64,000 bases of DNA, taken from positions 38,491 to 102,490 of the forward strand of contig QZEE01000014.1 in assembly GCA_009917445.1 (NCBI GenBank). Reading direction: 5' to 3'. This document shows positions 36,000-44,460 of the stretch, piece by piece (the stretch's first letter is position 1; each line of letters begins with the position of its first letter). A model generated the notes under the pieces. That model saw nothing but the letters and a program-made list of their open reading frames with translations. It was not told the DNA's origin and made no database searches. Source of the DNA: a bacterium D16-76. Its GTDB lineage: Bacteria > Bacillota > Clostridia > Oscillospirales > Acutalibacteraceae. The position numbers were made by a program, and so were the translations under genes.

Positions 36000-37010
36000 T
36001 CATTTCAGCTTCCGTACAGAATGGCGCTCCACCAGCACAGGGGAGAAGGCCATGTTTTTCTGATAAGTACGTTTGTCCAAAATGCGGCTCATAACAAAGT
36101 TTGCCGCCTCTTCGCCCACCTGGCCCTGCATCATGTCCACCGAGGTCATGGCCGGGTTGGTACACAGGGAATAGTCGGTATTGTCCAAAGAAACAATGGA
36201 AATATCCCCGGGGATATCTAGGCCCAGTTCCTGGCAGGCGTTCATACAACCAATGCCCATCAGGTCGTTGCAGGCCACCACAGCCGTGCACTCCCTGCCC
36301 TGTTGGATAAAATTATGGAAAGCGTGATAAGCGCCCTCACGGGTAAAGTCGGCATTAATGGTCAAAGCCTTATCAATAGGGATGCCCGCTTCCCCCAAGG
36401 CCTTTTTATATCCGGCAAAACGTTCCTTGGTGTTCTGTTCCTTGGCGTCGCCGCCCAAAAAGGCGATGCGTGTGTGGCCGTTTTTCAGGCAGTACTCCGT
36501 GGCCGTCCAGGCGGCGCGTGGCTGGTCCATATATACGCAGTCGTAAAAATCCTGGTTTTCCCCATTTTCATAAAAGCTGGTAATGACCGTAGGCAGATCC
36601 GTAGCTTCAATAGCGCGGAGCAGCTTGGGCGTATAGTCAAAAGAGCCGAAAATCAGGCCATCTACATAGCGCCCCTTTAAAGAGTCCAGTACCTCCAGTT
36701 CCTTTTTAGGGCTGTGCATGGTATAGCCCAAAATAATATTATAACCAAACCGTTCCAACGTCTGCGTAGCCCCATGGATCATGGCAAAATAATAAGGGTT
36801 CATAATATCGGGGATACACAGCATGATTTTTTTCGTAATATTGTTTTTCAAGGTTTTCGCCGCCTGATGGGGCACATAACCCAGTTCCTCTGCCGCCGCC
36901 AAAATGGTAGCCTTAGCAGCCTGGCTGCAGTAGCCATTGCCAGTAAGTGCCCTTGCAACCGTAGAAGCCGAAAGGCCTGTTCTTTTCGCAACGTCATATA
37001 TTGTGGCCAA
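36000..37010 (-). CDS. LacI-family transcriptional repressor
   Basis: A 336-residue regulator: an N-terminal helix-turn-helix ATIYDVAKRTGLSASTVARA with hinge HQAAKTLK, then a periplasmic-binding-like sensor domain (ending VLVERHSVRKLK). It is convergent with the SDR gene. It probably governs the kinase/isomerase/transporter/SDR locus, with a sugar or sugar phosphate as effector. No palindromic operator could be fixed with confidence. Confidence 0.92.
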   Translation of the reverse strand: MATIYDVAKRTGLSASTVARALTGNGYCSQAAKATILAAAEELGYVPHQAAKTLKNNITKKIMLCIPDIMNPYYFAMIHGATQTLERFGYNIILGYTMHSPKKELEVLDSLKGRYVDGLIFGSFDYTPKLLRAIEATDLPTVITSFYENGENQDFYDCVYMDQPRAAWTATEYCLKNGHTRIAFLGGDAKEQNTKERFAGYKKALGEAGIPIDKALTINADFTREGAYHAFHNFIQQGRECTAVVACNDLMGIGCMNACQELGLDIPGDISIVSLDNTDYSLCTNPAMTSVDMMQGQVGEEAANFVMSRILDKRTYQKNMAFSPVLVERHSVRKLK

Positions 37011-37200
37011 GATAAAACACCGTTCCCATCTGGATATCTATAAATTATAGGATTAGGAAAAACGAACTCGGAGTCCCAATCCCCCCTGCACAGCAGGGAG
37101 CGGATACCTCGTGTAAGCGGAACACGCCCAGACATCCGTTAAAATATATTATACCACATGCCCAAAAGCCTGTAAATAGGTCCGCCGTGAATTGTATAAG

Positions 37201-37458
37201 AACGAAGGTGTCAACACCTGCCTGTCCGAAACCCAGCGCCGGTGACTCTTGAAGTATTATTTTGAGGGCCAAAATGAAGTGGAAATTGTGACGGCGTAGG
37301 AAGTCTCCCGGTCCAAAATCGCGGAGAGTATATGGCGTGCAAAAGAAAAGTATTCCGCTTCGTTGATGAACTGTGCCGGGTACAAGAGTACATCGAAGTC
37401 AATCACCATAATGAAGCGGTTTGAAAACCGCATTTTTCCAGACGATCAACTTTCCTAA
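37201..37458 (+). pseudogene. decayed small sigma-like gene
   Basis: One frame reads CLSETQRR, stop, LLKYYFEGQNEVEIVTA, stop, EVSRSKIAESIWRAKEK. This resembles the region-4 helix-turn-helix of the small element sigma-like proteins (SETQRRRLLKYYFEG...). The two in-frame stops (TGA, TAG) are each one change from Arg and Gln. It indicates a mobile-element scar just left of rapZ. The remaining parts of 37011-37540 hold no recognisable gene. Confidence 0.45.
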
Positions 37459-37543
37459 TATAAATGCCCCGGCCGAAGCCCCACGGCCTTACGGCAGAGG
37501 CATGAAATGTGCGGCCACCCGCTCCCCTTAGCCTCCCCCTGCG

Positions 37544-37572
37544 TTGACGGGAAAAGAGGAATTTGCTATAAT
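37544..37572 (+). promoter_or_regulatory. promoter for rapZ and downstream genes
   Basis: TTGACG (37544-37549), a 17-bp spacer, TATAAT (37567-37572), about 70 bp before the rapZ ATG. It gives the right half of the split cluster its own promoter. Confidence 0.85.
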
Positions 37573-37640
37573 AGGAAAGACGGCCCTATAAGGCCGGGGA
37601 AAATCCAAAAGGCCAACGGGCAGAGAGAAGGGCGTTTCTT

Positions 37641-38510
37641 ATGGAATTTGTAATCGTAACAGGGCTTTCCGGCGCAGGCAAGACCCAGGCCATGCACGCC
37701 ATGGAAGACATCGGCTTTTATTGCGTGGACAACCTGCCCCCAGCCATGATACCGGTCTTTTATGACCTGTGCGAAAAATCTGAAGGCCTGGGCCGTGCCG
37801 CCGTGGTGACAGACACCCGGGGCGGGGAAATGTTCATGTCCTTCTTTTCCGCCACAGAAGCCCTAAAACGGGACAAAAAGCCCTACAAAATCTTGTTCTT
37901 GGATTCTTCAGACCCCGTCTTAGTCCACCGGTTCAAAGAGACCCGCCGCAAGCATCCCCTTTCCGACGACCTAAACGGCTCCTTAGAGCAGGCCGTGAAG
38001 CTGGAACGGGACATGCTAAAGCTGGTAAAGGAAAACGCAGACTTTGTCATGGACACCTCCGGCTTTTCCCCGGCCCAGCTAAAAAACCGGGTAGCCGAGC
38101 TGTTCCTCAACAGTGCCAGCGATTCCCTTTCCGTGCTGTGCATCAGCTTTGGGTTCAAGTTCGGCATCCCCATGGAGGCCGACCTGGTCTTTGACGTGCG
38201 GTGCCTGCCCAACCCCTTTTACGATGAATCCCTGCGCCCCAAAACCGGCCTGGACCCCGAGGTGCGGAACTATGTCATGGACAAGGAAGAAACCCAAGGC
38301 TTTGCCGCCCGCTTCACAGATATGATCGACTACCTGCTGCCCCTGTACGCCCGTGAGGGCAAAAGCCAGCTGGTCATTGCCGTAGGGTGCACAGGGGGCC
38401 ACCATCGTTCGGTAGCCCTGGCCCAGTTCATGTGCGACCACCTGGCAGCCAAAGGCGTAAGGGCCAGCGCAGCCCACCGGGACATCCAAAAAAATTTCCA
38501 CATGGGGTGA
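37641..38510 (+). CDS. rapZ: RapZ/YvcJ-family nucleotide-binding protein
   Basis: A 289-residue P-loop protein. Walker A is GLSGAGKT (residues 8-15), followed by the hallmark EDIGFYCVDNLPP. The C-terminal domain carries GCTGGHHRSVALAQ. In Proteobacteria RapZ is an RNase adaptor controlling amino-sugar synthesis; in Bacillota YvcJ binds nucleotides and influences competence. It is normally next to hprK/murB on one side and yvcK/whiA on the other. Here both neighbours differ: inserted DNA lies upstream and a kinase-like gene downstream. Confidence 0.95.
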   Translation: MEFVIVTGLSGAGKTQAMHAMEDIGFYCVDNLPPAMIPVFYDLCEKSEGLGRAAVVTDTRGGEMFMSFFSATEALKRDKKPYKILFLDSSDPVLVHRFKETRRKHPLSDDLNGSLEQAVKLERDMLKLVKENADFVMDTSGFSPAQLKNRVAELFLNSASDSLSVLCISFGFKFGIPMEADLVFDVRCLPNPFYDESLRPKTGLDPEVRNYVMDKEETQGFAARFTDMIDYLLPLYAREGKSQLVIAVGCTGGHHRSVALAQFMCDHLAAKGVRASAAHRDIQKNFHMG

Positions 38511-38517
38511 TTCAAAA

Positions 38518-39105
38518 ATGGGATGTATCCTAGTAGCCGGCTTCCCAGCCGTAGGCAAAAGCACCCTGGCCGCAGCGCTTTCCCAAGAGCTGCGGGTGCC
38601 CATGTTCTCAAAAGACAGCATAAAAGAGCAGCTCTACGATTCCGTAGGCTTCCGCTCCCGCCAGGAAAAGGTAGCCTTAGGCGTAGGGGCCATGGAAATC
38701 CTCTACTATGCCGCGGGGCAGGTGCTGGCCGCCGGCCAGACCGTCATACTGGAGAATAATTTTGAAAACGATTCCCGCCCCGGCCTCCTGGCCCTGCTGG
38801 AAAAGCACCCCTGCCCAGTAGTAACCTTGTCCCTTACCGGCGACCCGGAGGTAATCTACCAGCGCTTCTTAATGCGGGACCTTTCCCCCAGCCGCCACCG
38901 TGGCCACGTAGTAAACACCTGCTACCCCGAGCCCCCCGGCCAGCGCCCGCCCTATACGCCCCTGACCCTTCCACAATTCATCGAAGGCTTCAAATCCCGC
39001 GGCATGGACAGCTTCTCCATAGGCAGGCAAATCGTAATCGACATGACAGACTTCTCAAAAATCAATGTACAGGCGCTTGCCAAAGAAATAACCCCCCTGC
39101 TATAG
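38518..39105 (+). CDS. P-loop kinase-like protein (AAA/zeta-toxin-like fold)
   Basis: A 195-residue protein with P-loop GFPAVGKST at residues 8-16, a FSKDSIKEQLYD segment (the substrate-side Asp/Lys typical of small-molecule kinases), VILENNF (Walker B-like) and a basic lid around RDLSPSRHRGH. It resembles the broad group of ATP-dependent kinases of unknown substrate. It starts 7 bp after rapZ and occupies the slot where yvcK usually lies. It is not a YvcK homologue: YvcK is longer and has a different fold. Confidence 0.75.
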   Translation: MGCILVAGFPAVGKSTLAAALSQELRVPMFSKDSIKEQLYDSVGFRSRQEKVALGVGAMEILYYAAGQVLAAGQTVILENNFENDSRPGLLALLEKHPCPVVTLSLTGDPEVIYQRFLMRDLSPSRHRGHVVNTCYPEPPGQRPPYTPLTLPQFIEGFKSRGMDSFSIGRQIVIDMTDFSKINVQALAKEITPLL

Positions 39106-39146
39106 CAAGGGGCCAACAACCAGCCCAAGAAGCGGAGCGTGGGTTT

Positions 39147-39198
39147 CCAAAGGGGGAGGCCCCCTTTGGCAGAGCGCGAGACAGGGTCTCGCGGCCTT
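39147..39198. repeat. two-hairpin modular repeat, copy 1
   Basis: Stem 1 is CCAAAGGGGG / CCCCCTTTGG (39147-39169, loop AGG). The linker is CAGAGC. Stem 2 is GCGAGAC / GTCTCGC (39176-39192, loop AGG), followed by GGCCTT. It has the same architecture as copy 2 at 53571. Confidence 0.65.
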
Positions 39199-39217
39199 AC
39201 AGGAGGTGGGGAAAAAG

Positions 39218-40153
39218 ATGTCCTTTTCAGGAGAAATCAAAGCCGAGCTATGCGGGGCCGAAATCAAAAAGCCCTGCTGCCTGGGGGCCGAGTGCTACGG
39301 AGCATGGCTCTTTTCCCGGTGCTTTACCCTGCGGGAAAGCGCTTGGGTAACCGAGTGCGCCCCAGCCGCCCGGCGGGCCATGGAGCTCTGCGCCGCTGGG
39401 GCAGGGGTCTCTGCCCAGCTGTACTATGCGGTAAGCCGCCGGCAAAAGCCCGCCTACCGCGTCACCCTGCCAGACCCTTCGGAAAGGGCCCGGCTGCTGG
39501 AAGCCTTTGGGCACTCCGGCTACGAAACCAACCTGCGCATCAACCGCGCGCCCTTAGAAGAAGACTGCTGCGTGCAAGCCTTCCTGCGGGGGGCGTTCCT
39601 CACCTGCGGCACAGCCACCGACCCCCGCAAGGCCTACCACCTGGAATACGCGGTGCCCCATAAAAACCTGGCCGGTGACCTATACACCCTGCTGGGCGAG
39701 ATCCCCGCCTTCCGGGCCGCGCCGGCCGTTGTGCAGCGCAAGGGAGGGTACGCGGTCTATCTAAAAGAAAGCGGGCAGATCGAAAACCTGCTAACCTACC
39801 TGGGCGCGCCCCAGGCCGCTATGGAGCTGATGCAGGTGAAGATGTTCAAAGAGGCCAAGAACAACATCAACCGCAAAACAAATTTCGAAACCGCCAACAT
39901 GGACAAAACTTTTTCCGCCTCAGCCCGGCAGACCGCGGCCATTGCCGCCATCAACGACACCGTAGGGCTGGACACCCTGCCGCCCCACTTAGGCGACTTA
40001 GCCCGTCTGCGGCTGCAATACCCAGACATGACGCTGCGGGAGCTGGGGGAAAGGCTGCACATCAGCCGCAGCGGGGTGAACCACCGGCTGCAGCGGCTTT
40101 TAGAGCTTGGGGAGCGGATCTTAGAAGAAAAAGGCGTAGAAAACATCTTATAG
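39218..40153 (+). CDS. whiA: DNA-binding protein WhiA
   Basis: A 311-residue protein with an N-terminal LAGLIDADG-like domain (FSGEIKAELC, then AFLRGAFLTCGTATDP) and a C-terminal helix-turn-helix (LRELGERLHISRSGVNHRL). In Gram-positives it acts in cell division and, in actinobacteria, sporulation. The ATG at 39218 is chosen over a GTG at 39206 because AGGAGGTG at 39201-39208 is the ribosome binding site. Confidence 0.94.
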   Translation: MSFSGEIKAELCGAEIKKPCCLGAECYGAWLFSRCFTLRESAWVTECAPAARRAMELCAAGAGVSAQLYYAVSRRQKPAYRVTLPDPSERARLLEAFGHSGYETNLRINRAPLEEDCCVQAFLRGAFLTCGTATDPRKAYHLEYAVPHKNLAGDLYTLLGEIPAFRAAPAVVQRKGGYAVYLKESGQIENLLTYLGAPQAAMELMQVKMFKEAKNNINRKTNFETANMDKTFSASARQTAAIAAINDTVGLDTLPPHLGDLARLRLQYPDMTLRELGERLHISRSGVNHRLQRLLELGERILEEKGVENIL

Positions 40154-40178
40154 CAAAACCAGGAAAGGAGAGAGGGCA

Positions 40179-40712
40179 TTGCGGCTGCGGGACGCCATAT
40201 GGCCACATGGGAATTTTAAAGTAGAGGGCAGCGCCAAAACAAAAGCGCTGGTATACGGCGGCGCGGCGGCCATGGTGCTGGGCATCCTGGGCCTGATGTA
40301 CCTGCTGGTAGGCCGCATGGGCGGCGGCCCGCCAAAGGTGGGCACCGTCACCATAAGCAGCCGGGACACCGTGGCAGAGCCCCTGCAAAACGAAATTTAT
40401 ACCACCGAGAAGGGCCAGCGCCGGGAGAAGCGCCGCCTGGTGCCCGGTGAAATCGGGGACACAGCTCCCATGCTGCCGTATGACACCAGCCTTACCGTTA
40501 TGTTTGACGGGGAAAGCCCCAACGGCCCTTTCTATTTCACCCTGTACGACAGGGAAGGGAAGGTGTATTCCGACAAAAAAGCGGAATTTGAGAGCCCCCA
40601 AGAGCCAGGCCAGTACCTGGTGTGCGAAGAAACCTACTGGGGGCGGGAAAAGGAGAACATTGGCATGGAGTACTATTTCTGGATCGAGGTAGGCCCAGAG
40701 GACCTGCCTTGA
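40179..40712 (+). CDS. single-TM protein of unknown function
   Basis: A 177-residue product. A 25-residue basic N-terminus precedes one TM helix (about 30-50, GGAAAMVLGILGLMYLLVG). A soluble extracytoplasmic domain follows, rich in charged residues, with a beta-strand-like pattern (GPFYFTLYDREGKVYSDKKA). The start is TTG behind AAAGGAGAGAG. It is encoded between whiA and dnaE in the same direction, and was not recognised as any named family. Confidence 0.6.
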   Translation: MRLRDAIWPHGNFKVEGSAKTKALVYGGAAAMVLGILGLMYLLVGRMGGGPPKVGTVTISSRDTVAEPLQNEIYTTEKGQRREKRRLVPGEIGDTAPMLPYDTSLTVMFDGESPNGPFYFTLYDREGKVYSDKKAEFESPQEPGQYLVCEETYWGREKENIGMEYYFWIEVGPEDLP

Positions 40713-40730
40713 CCCGGCTGGGAGGGCGTT

Positions 40731-43700
40731 ATGGGGTTCGTGCATCTGCATCTGCATACCGAGTATAGCCTTTTAGACGGCGCCTGCCGTATCGAGCCAT
40801 TGATGGATGCCGTAGCGGCAGCCGGTCAAAAGGCCGTGGCCATCACCGACCACGGCAACATGTATGGGGCCATAGACTTTTATAAAGCCGCCAAAAAGCG
40901 GGGCATAAAACCCATTTTAGGCTGCGAGGTCTATGTGGCCAAGCGCACCCGGTTCGATAAAGTCCACGGCCTGGACAACGAGAACCGCCACCTGGTGCTG
41001 CTGTGTGAAAACGAAACCGGCTACCGCAACCTGATGGCTATGGTCTCCAAAAGCTGGACCGAGGGCTTTTACAACCGCCCCCGGGTGGACTACGCCCTGC
41101 TGCGGGAGCATCATGAGGGCCTTATCGCCCTGTCCGCCTGCATTTCCGGCGAAATCCCCCGGGCCCTGCTGCAAGGGGACTATGAAGGGGCAAAAGCGGC
41201 CGCCCTGGGCCTGCAGGAGATTTTCGGTCCAGGCAATTTCTACCTGGAGCTGCAGGACCACGACATCCGGGACGAGAAAACCGTCATGCCCGGCATCCTG
41301 CGCATAGCAGAGGAAACCGGCATCCCCCTGGTGGTCACCAACGACTGCCACTATATCTCCGCAGGGGACGTAGAGATGCACCGGGTGCTCATGTGTATAC
41401 AGACCGGCCGCACTGTAGACGAAGAAGGCGGGCTGGAATTCAACACCGGTGAGCTGTACTATAAAGACGAAGAACACATGCGCGCCCTGTTCCCAAGCCA
41501 CCCGGAGGCCGCAGACAACACCGTGAGGATTGCCGAACGCTGCAATGTGGAAATCGAATTCGGTAAGACCAAGCTGCCCCGTTTTACCACCCCAGACGGC
41601 AGCGAAAATTTAGAGTTTTTCCACCGCTTGTGCTATGGAGGGCTGAAAAAACGCTACGGCCCCAGCCCGGACAAAAGTTTGCAAAGCCGCCTGCAATACG
41701 AAATAGACACCATTGCCCAAATGGGCTATGTCAACTACTACCTCATCGTATGGGACTTCATCCGCTACGCCAAAAGCGTAGGCATCCCCGTAGGCCCTGG
41801 CCGGGGTTCCGGCGCGGGGAGCCTGGCGGCCTACAGCATTGGCATCACCAACGTAGACCCCATCCGCTACGGCCTGATCTTCGAACGCTTTCTAAACCCC
41901 GAGCGGGTAAGCATGCCGGACTTTGACATCGATTTCAGCGACCAGCGCCGGGATGAGATCATCGCCTACGTGCTGGAAAAATATGGGGCGGACCACGTGG
42001 CCCAGATCGTCACCTTTGGCACCATGGCAGCCCGCGGGGCCATACGGGACGTAGGCCGGGCCATGGGCATTCCCTATGGTACCGTAGATTTAGTGGCAAA
42101 GCTGGTGCCCCTAGAGCTGGGAATGACGCTGGATAAAGCCCTGAAAGGCTCCAAAGCCTTCCGGGAGAAGTACGAAGGCGATGCCCAGGTGCGTGCCCTT
42201 GTAGACATGGCCCGCAAAGTAGAGGGCATGCCCCGGCACACCAGCACCCACGCGGCAGGGGTGCTCATTACAGACAAGCCGGTCATGGAGTACGTACCCC
42301 TGGCAAAAAACGATGACGTGGTGGTCACCCAGTTCACCATGACAGCCATAGAAGAGCTGGGACTCCTGAAAATGGACTTTCTAGGCCTGCGCAACCTGTC
42401 CGTAATCGAAAACGCCGAAAAGCTCATCCGCCAGCAGGAGCCAGGCTTTTCCATGGAGCATATCCCCTGGGACGACCCCCAGGTCTTTCAAATGCTGGCG
42501 GCAGGGGAATCGGTAGGGGTGTTCCAGTTCGAATCCGGGGGCATGACCCGGCTGCTGGTGCAGTCCCACGCCGAACAGATCGAAGACCTGATCGCCATAA
42601 TCTCCCTGTACCGGCCCGGGCCCATGCAGTTTATCCCCATGTATTTAGAAAACCGCCGGGACCCCGGGAAAGTCCAGTACAAGCACAAGATGCTGGAACC
42701 CATTTTAAGCGTGACCTTTGGGTGCATCATTTACCAAGAGCAAGTCATGCAGATTTTCCGGGACCTGGCGGGCTACTCCCTGGGCCGTGCAGACATTGTG
42801 CGCCGCGCCATGTCCAAAAAAAAGCACGACGTGTTAGAGCGTGAGCGCCAGGTGTTCCTTTACGGCCAGCAGCGGGAGGACGGCACCTGGGAAGTAGAAG
42901 GCTGCCTGCGCCGGGGGGTAGACCTGGAAATAGCCCAGGAGCTCTTCCGGGAGATCGAGAGCTTCGCCTCCTACGCTTTTAATAAATCCCACGCCGCCTG
43001 TTATGCCCTGGTAGCTTACGAGACCGCCTACCTGAAATGCCATTATCCCAAGGAGTACATGGCGGCCCTGCTGTCCAGCGTGTTAGGGTGGACCGGCAAG
43101 GTGGCCGAATACACCGAAGAGTGTAAGCGCCTGGGCATTGCGGTGCTGGCCCCCCATGTCAACGAAAGCGGCGTGGGCTTTGCCGTAACCGGGCAGGGCA
43201 TCCGCTTCGGCCTGCTGGCGGTGAAGAACCTGGGCCGCGCCGTCATAGAGCGGCTGGTGCAGGAGCGGGAAGCCCAGGGCCCCTACACCTCCTTCTATAA
43301 TTTCTGCCGCCGCATGGCCGGTCGGGACTTAAACCGCCGTGCCATTGAAAGCCTGGTAAAGTGTGGCGCCCTGGACGGCTTAGGCCATAACCGCAAGGAA
43401 ATGCTGCTGGCAGTAGAAAAAGTGCTGGAAAACCTGGAAAGCGCCAAGCGCCGGAACCTGGAAGGGCAGATGGGCTTTTTCGACAGCCCCCAGTCTGAGA
43501 CAGCCGGGGAACCGGCCTTGACGCCTATGGAGGACTTTTCCCACCTGGACAAGCTGAGCATGGAAAAAGAGGTAACAGGCATGTACCTTTCCGGCCACCC
43601 TATGGCCGAGTACGCCGGCATGTACGGCCAGGGCCTGTACGCCCGCACCGACCAGGTACTGCAAAGCGCCCAGGCAGGGGAGGGGGAATCCCCCCTGTAT

Positions 43701-44240
43701 AAAGATGGGCAGCGGGTGAAGATGCTGGGCATCATCACAGGGGTGCGGCGGAAGAATACGCGGTCTGGCAGCGCCATGGCCTTTTTGACGCTGGAAGATA
43801 TCTACGGGGCCATCGTAGCCCTGGTGTTCCCCAGCGTCCTGCAAGAGCACGGCGCCCTGGCCGCCGAAGGCACAGCGGTAGAAATCAGCGGGCGCCTAAG
43901 CTTCCAAGAGGAAAAAGAGCCCGAGCTGGTGTGCATGGAAATAGCCCTGCCACCGCCCATAGGGGGGGCCATAAAGAAAACCGCCGCCCGGCCCGGGCTG
44001 TACCTGCGGGTAGACGCAAAGGGCAGCCCCCAGTACCGCAAAGCCATGCAGTATATTGCCATTTTTGACGAAGGGTTGACCGATGTCTACCTGCGGTTTG
44101 CCGATACAGGCAAGCTGGTAAAGGCCCCCGCCCAATACAAGACTTATGTAAATCAACCGCTGCTGCGTGCGCTGGAAAACCTGCTGGGCCCAGAGAACGT
44201 AGCCTACCGCCCGCCCAAGTCAGGGGCAAGAGAAGCTTAA
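40731..44240 (+). CDS. dnaE: DNA polymerase III subunit alpha
   Basis: A 1169-residue replicative polymerase. It has an N-terminal PHP domain (HLHLHTEYSLLDGACRI, then ITDHGNMYG), the palm with catalytic aspartates in PDFDIDF (residues 396-402, D397/D399/D401), the tandem helix-hairpin-helix region and a C-terminal OB fold (MLGIITGVRRKNT...MAFLTLEDIYG). The length is normal for DnaE. It starts 18 bp after the small membrane protein gene, so it is probably in the whiA transcript. The terminal 70 residues are not obviously conserved. Confidence 0.96.
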   Translation: MGFVHLHLHTEYSLLDGACRIEPLMDAVAAAGQKAVAITDHGNMYGAIDFYKAAKKRGIKPILGCEVYVAKRTRFDKVHGLDNENRHLVLLCENETGYRNLMAMVSKSWTEGFYNRPRVDYALLREHHEGLIALSACISGEIPRALLQGDYEGAKAAALGLQEIFGPGNFYLELQDHDIRDEKTVMPGILRIAEETGIPLVVTNDCHYISAGDVEMHRVLMCIQTGRTVDEEGGLEFNTGELYYKDEEHMRALFPSHPEAADNTVRIAERCNVEIEFGKTKLPRFTTPDGSENLEFFHRLCYGGLKKRYGPSPDKSLQSRLQYEIDTIAQMGYVNYYLIVWDFIRYAKSVGIPVGPGRGSGAGSLAAYSIGITNVDPIRYGLIFERFLNPERVSMPDFDIDFSDQRRDEIIAYVLEKYGADHVAQIVTFGTMAARGAIRDVGRAMGIPYGTVDLVAKLVPLELGMTLDKALKGSKAFREKYEGDAQVRALVDMARKVEGMPRHTSTHAAGVLITDKPVMEYVPLAKNDDVVVTQFTMTAIEELGLLKMDFLGLRNLSVIENAEKLIRQQEPGFSMEHIPWDDPQVFQMLAAGESVGVFQFESGGMTRLLVQSHAEQIEDLIAIISLYRPGPMQFIPMYLENRRDPGKVQYKHKMLEPILSVTFGCIIYQEQVMQIFRDLAGYSLGRADIVRRAMSKKKHDVLERERQVFLYGQQREDGTWEVEGCLRRGVDLEIAQELFREIESFASYAFNKSHAACYALVAYETAYLKCHYPKEYMAALLSSVLGWTGKVAEYTEECKRLGIAVLAPHVNESGVGFAVTGQGIRFGLLAVKNLGRAVIERLVQEREAQGPYTSFYNFCRRMAGRDLNRRAIESLVKCGALDGLGHNRKEMLLAVEKVLENLESAKRRNLEGQMGFFDSPQSETAGEPALTPMEDFSHLDKLSMEKEVTGMYLSGHPMAEYAGMYGQGLYARTDQVLQSAQAGEGESPLYKDGQRVKMLGIITGVRRKNTRSGSAMAFLTLEDIYGAIVALVFPSVLQEHGALAAEGTAVEISGRLSFQEEKEPELVCMEIALPPPIGGAIKKTAARPGLYLRVDAKGSPQYRKAMQYIAIFDEGLTDVYLRFADTGKLVKAPAQYKTYVNQPLLRALENLLGPENVAYRPPKSGAREA

Positions 44241-44363
44241 AAGCAAACCAGCCCCCATTAGGCCATAAGCTTTGCCAAACAGGCACTTTTAAGCCCAGTG
44301 CCCCAGCCCCCTGCAGCAAATCGAAAAAAATGGTACTAATGGGCAAAATTTTGCTGTACCCCC

Positions 44364-44391
44364 TTGATAAAATTTCAAAATTTGCTATAAT
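44364..44391 (+). promoter_or_regulatory. promoter of pfkA
   Basis: TTGATA (44364-44369), a 16-bp spacer, TATAAT (44386-44391), 70 bp before pfkA. Confidence 0.75.
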
Positions 44392-44460
44392 AGGTTTTGA
44401 TAATACTTGCAAAACGGGCGGAGCAGCTTCGCCACGGGTTTGCGTTGGAGGAAGATACAA

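Noticed and set aside
38518..39105. Toxin of a zeta-type toxin-antitoxin pair
   Set aside because: No antitoxin gene is next to it, and it sits in a housekeeping operon; the zeta likeness is only at the fold level.
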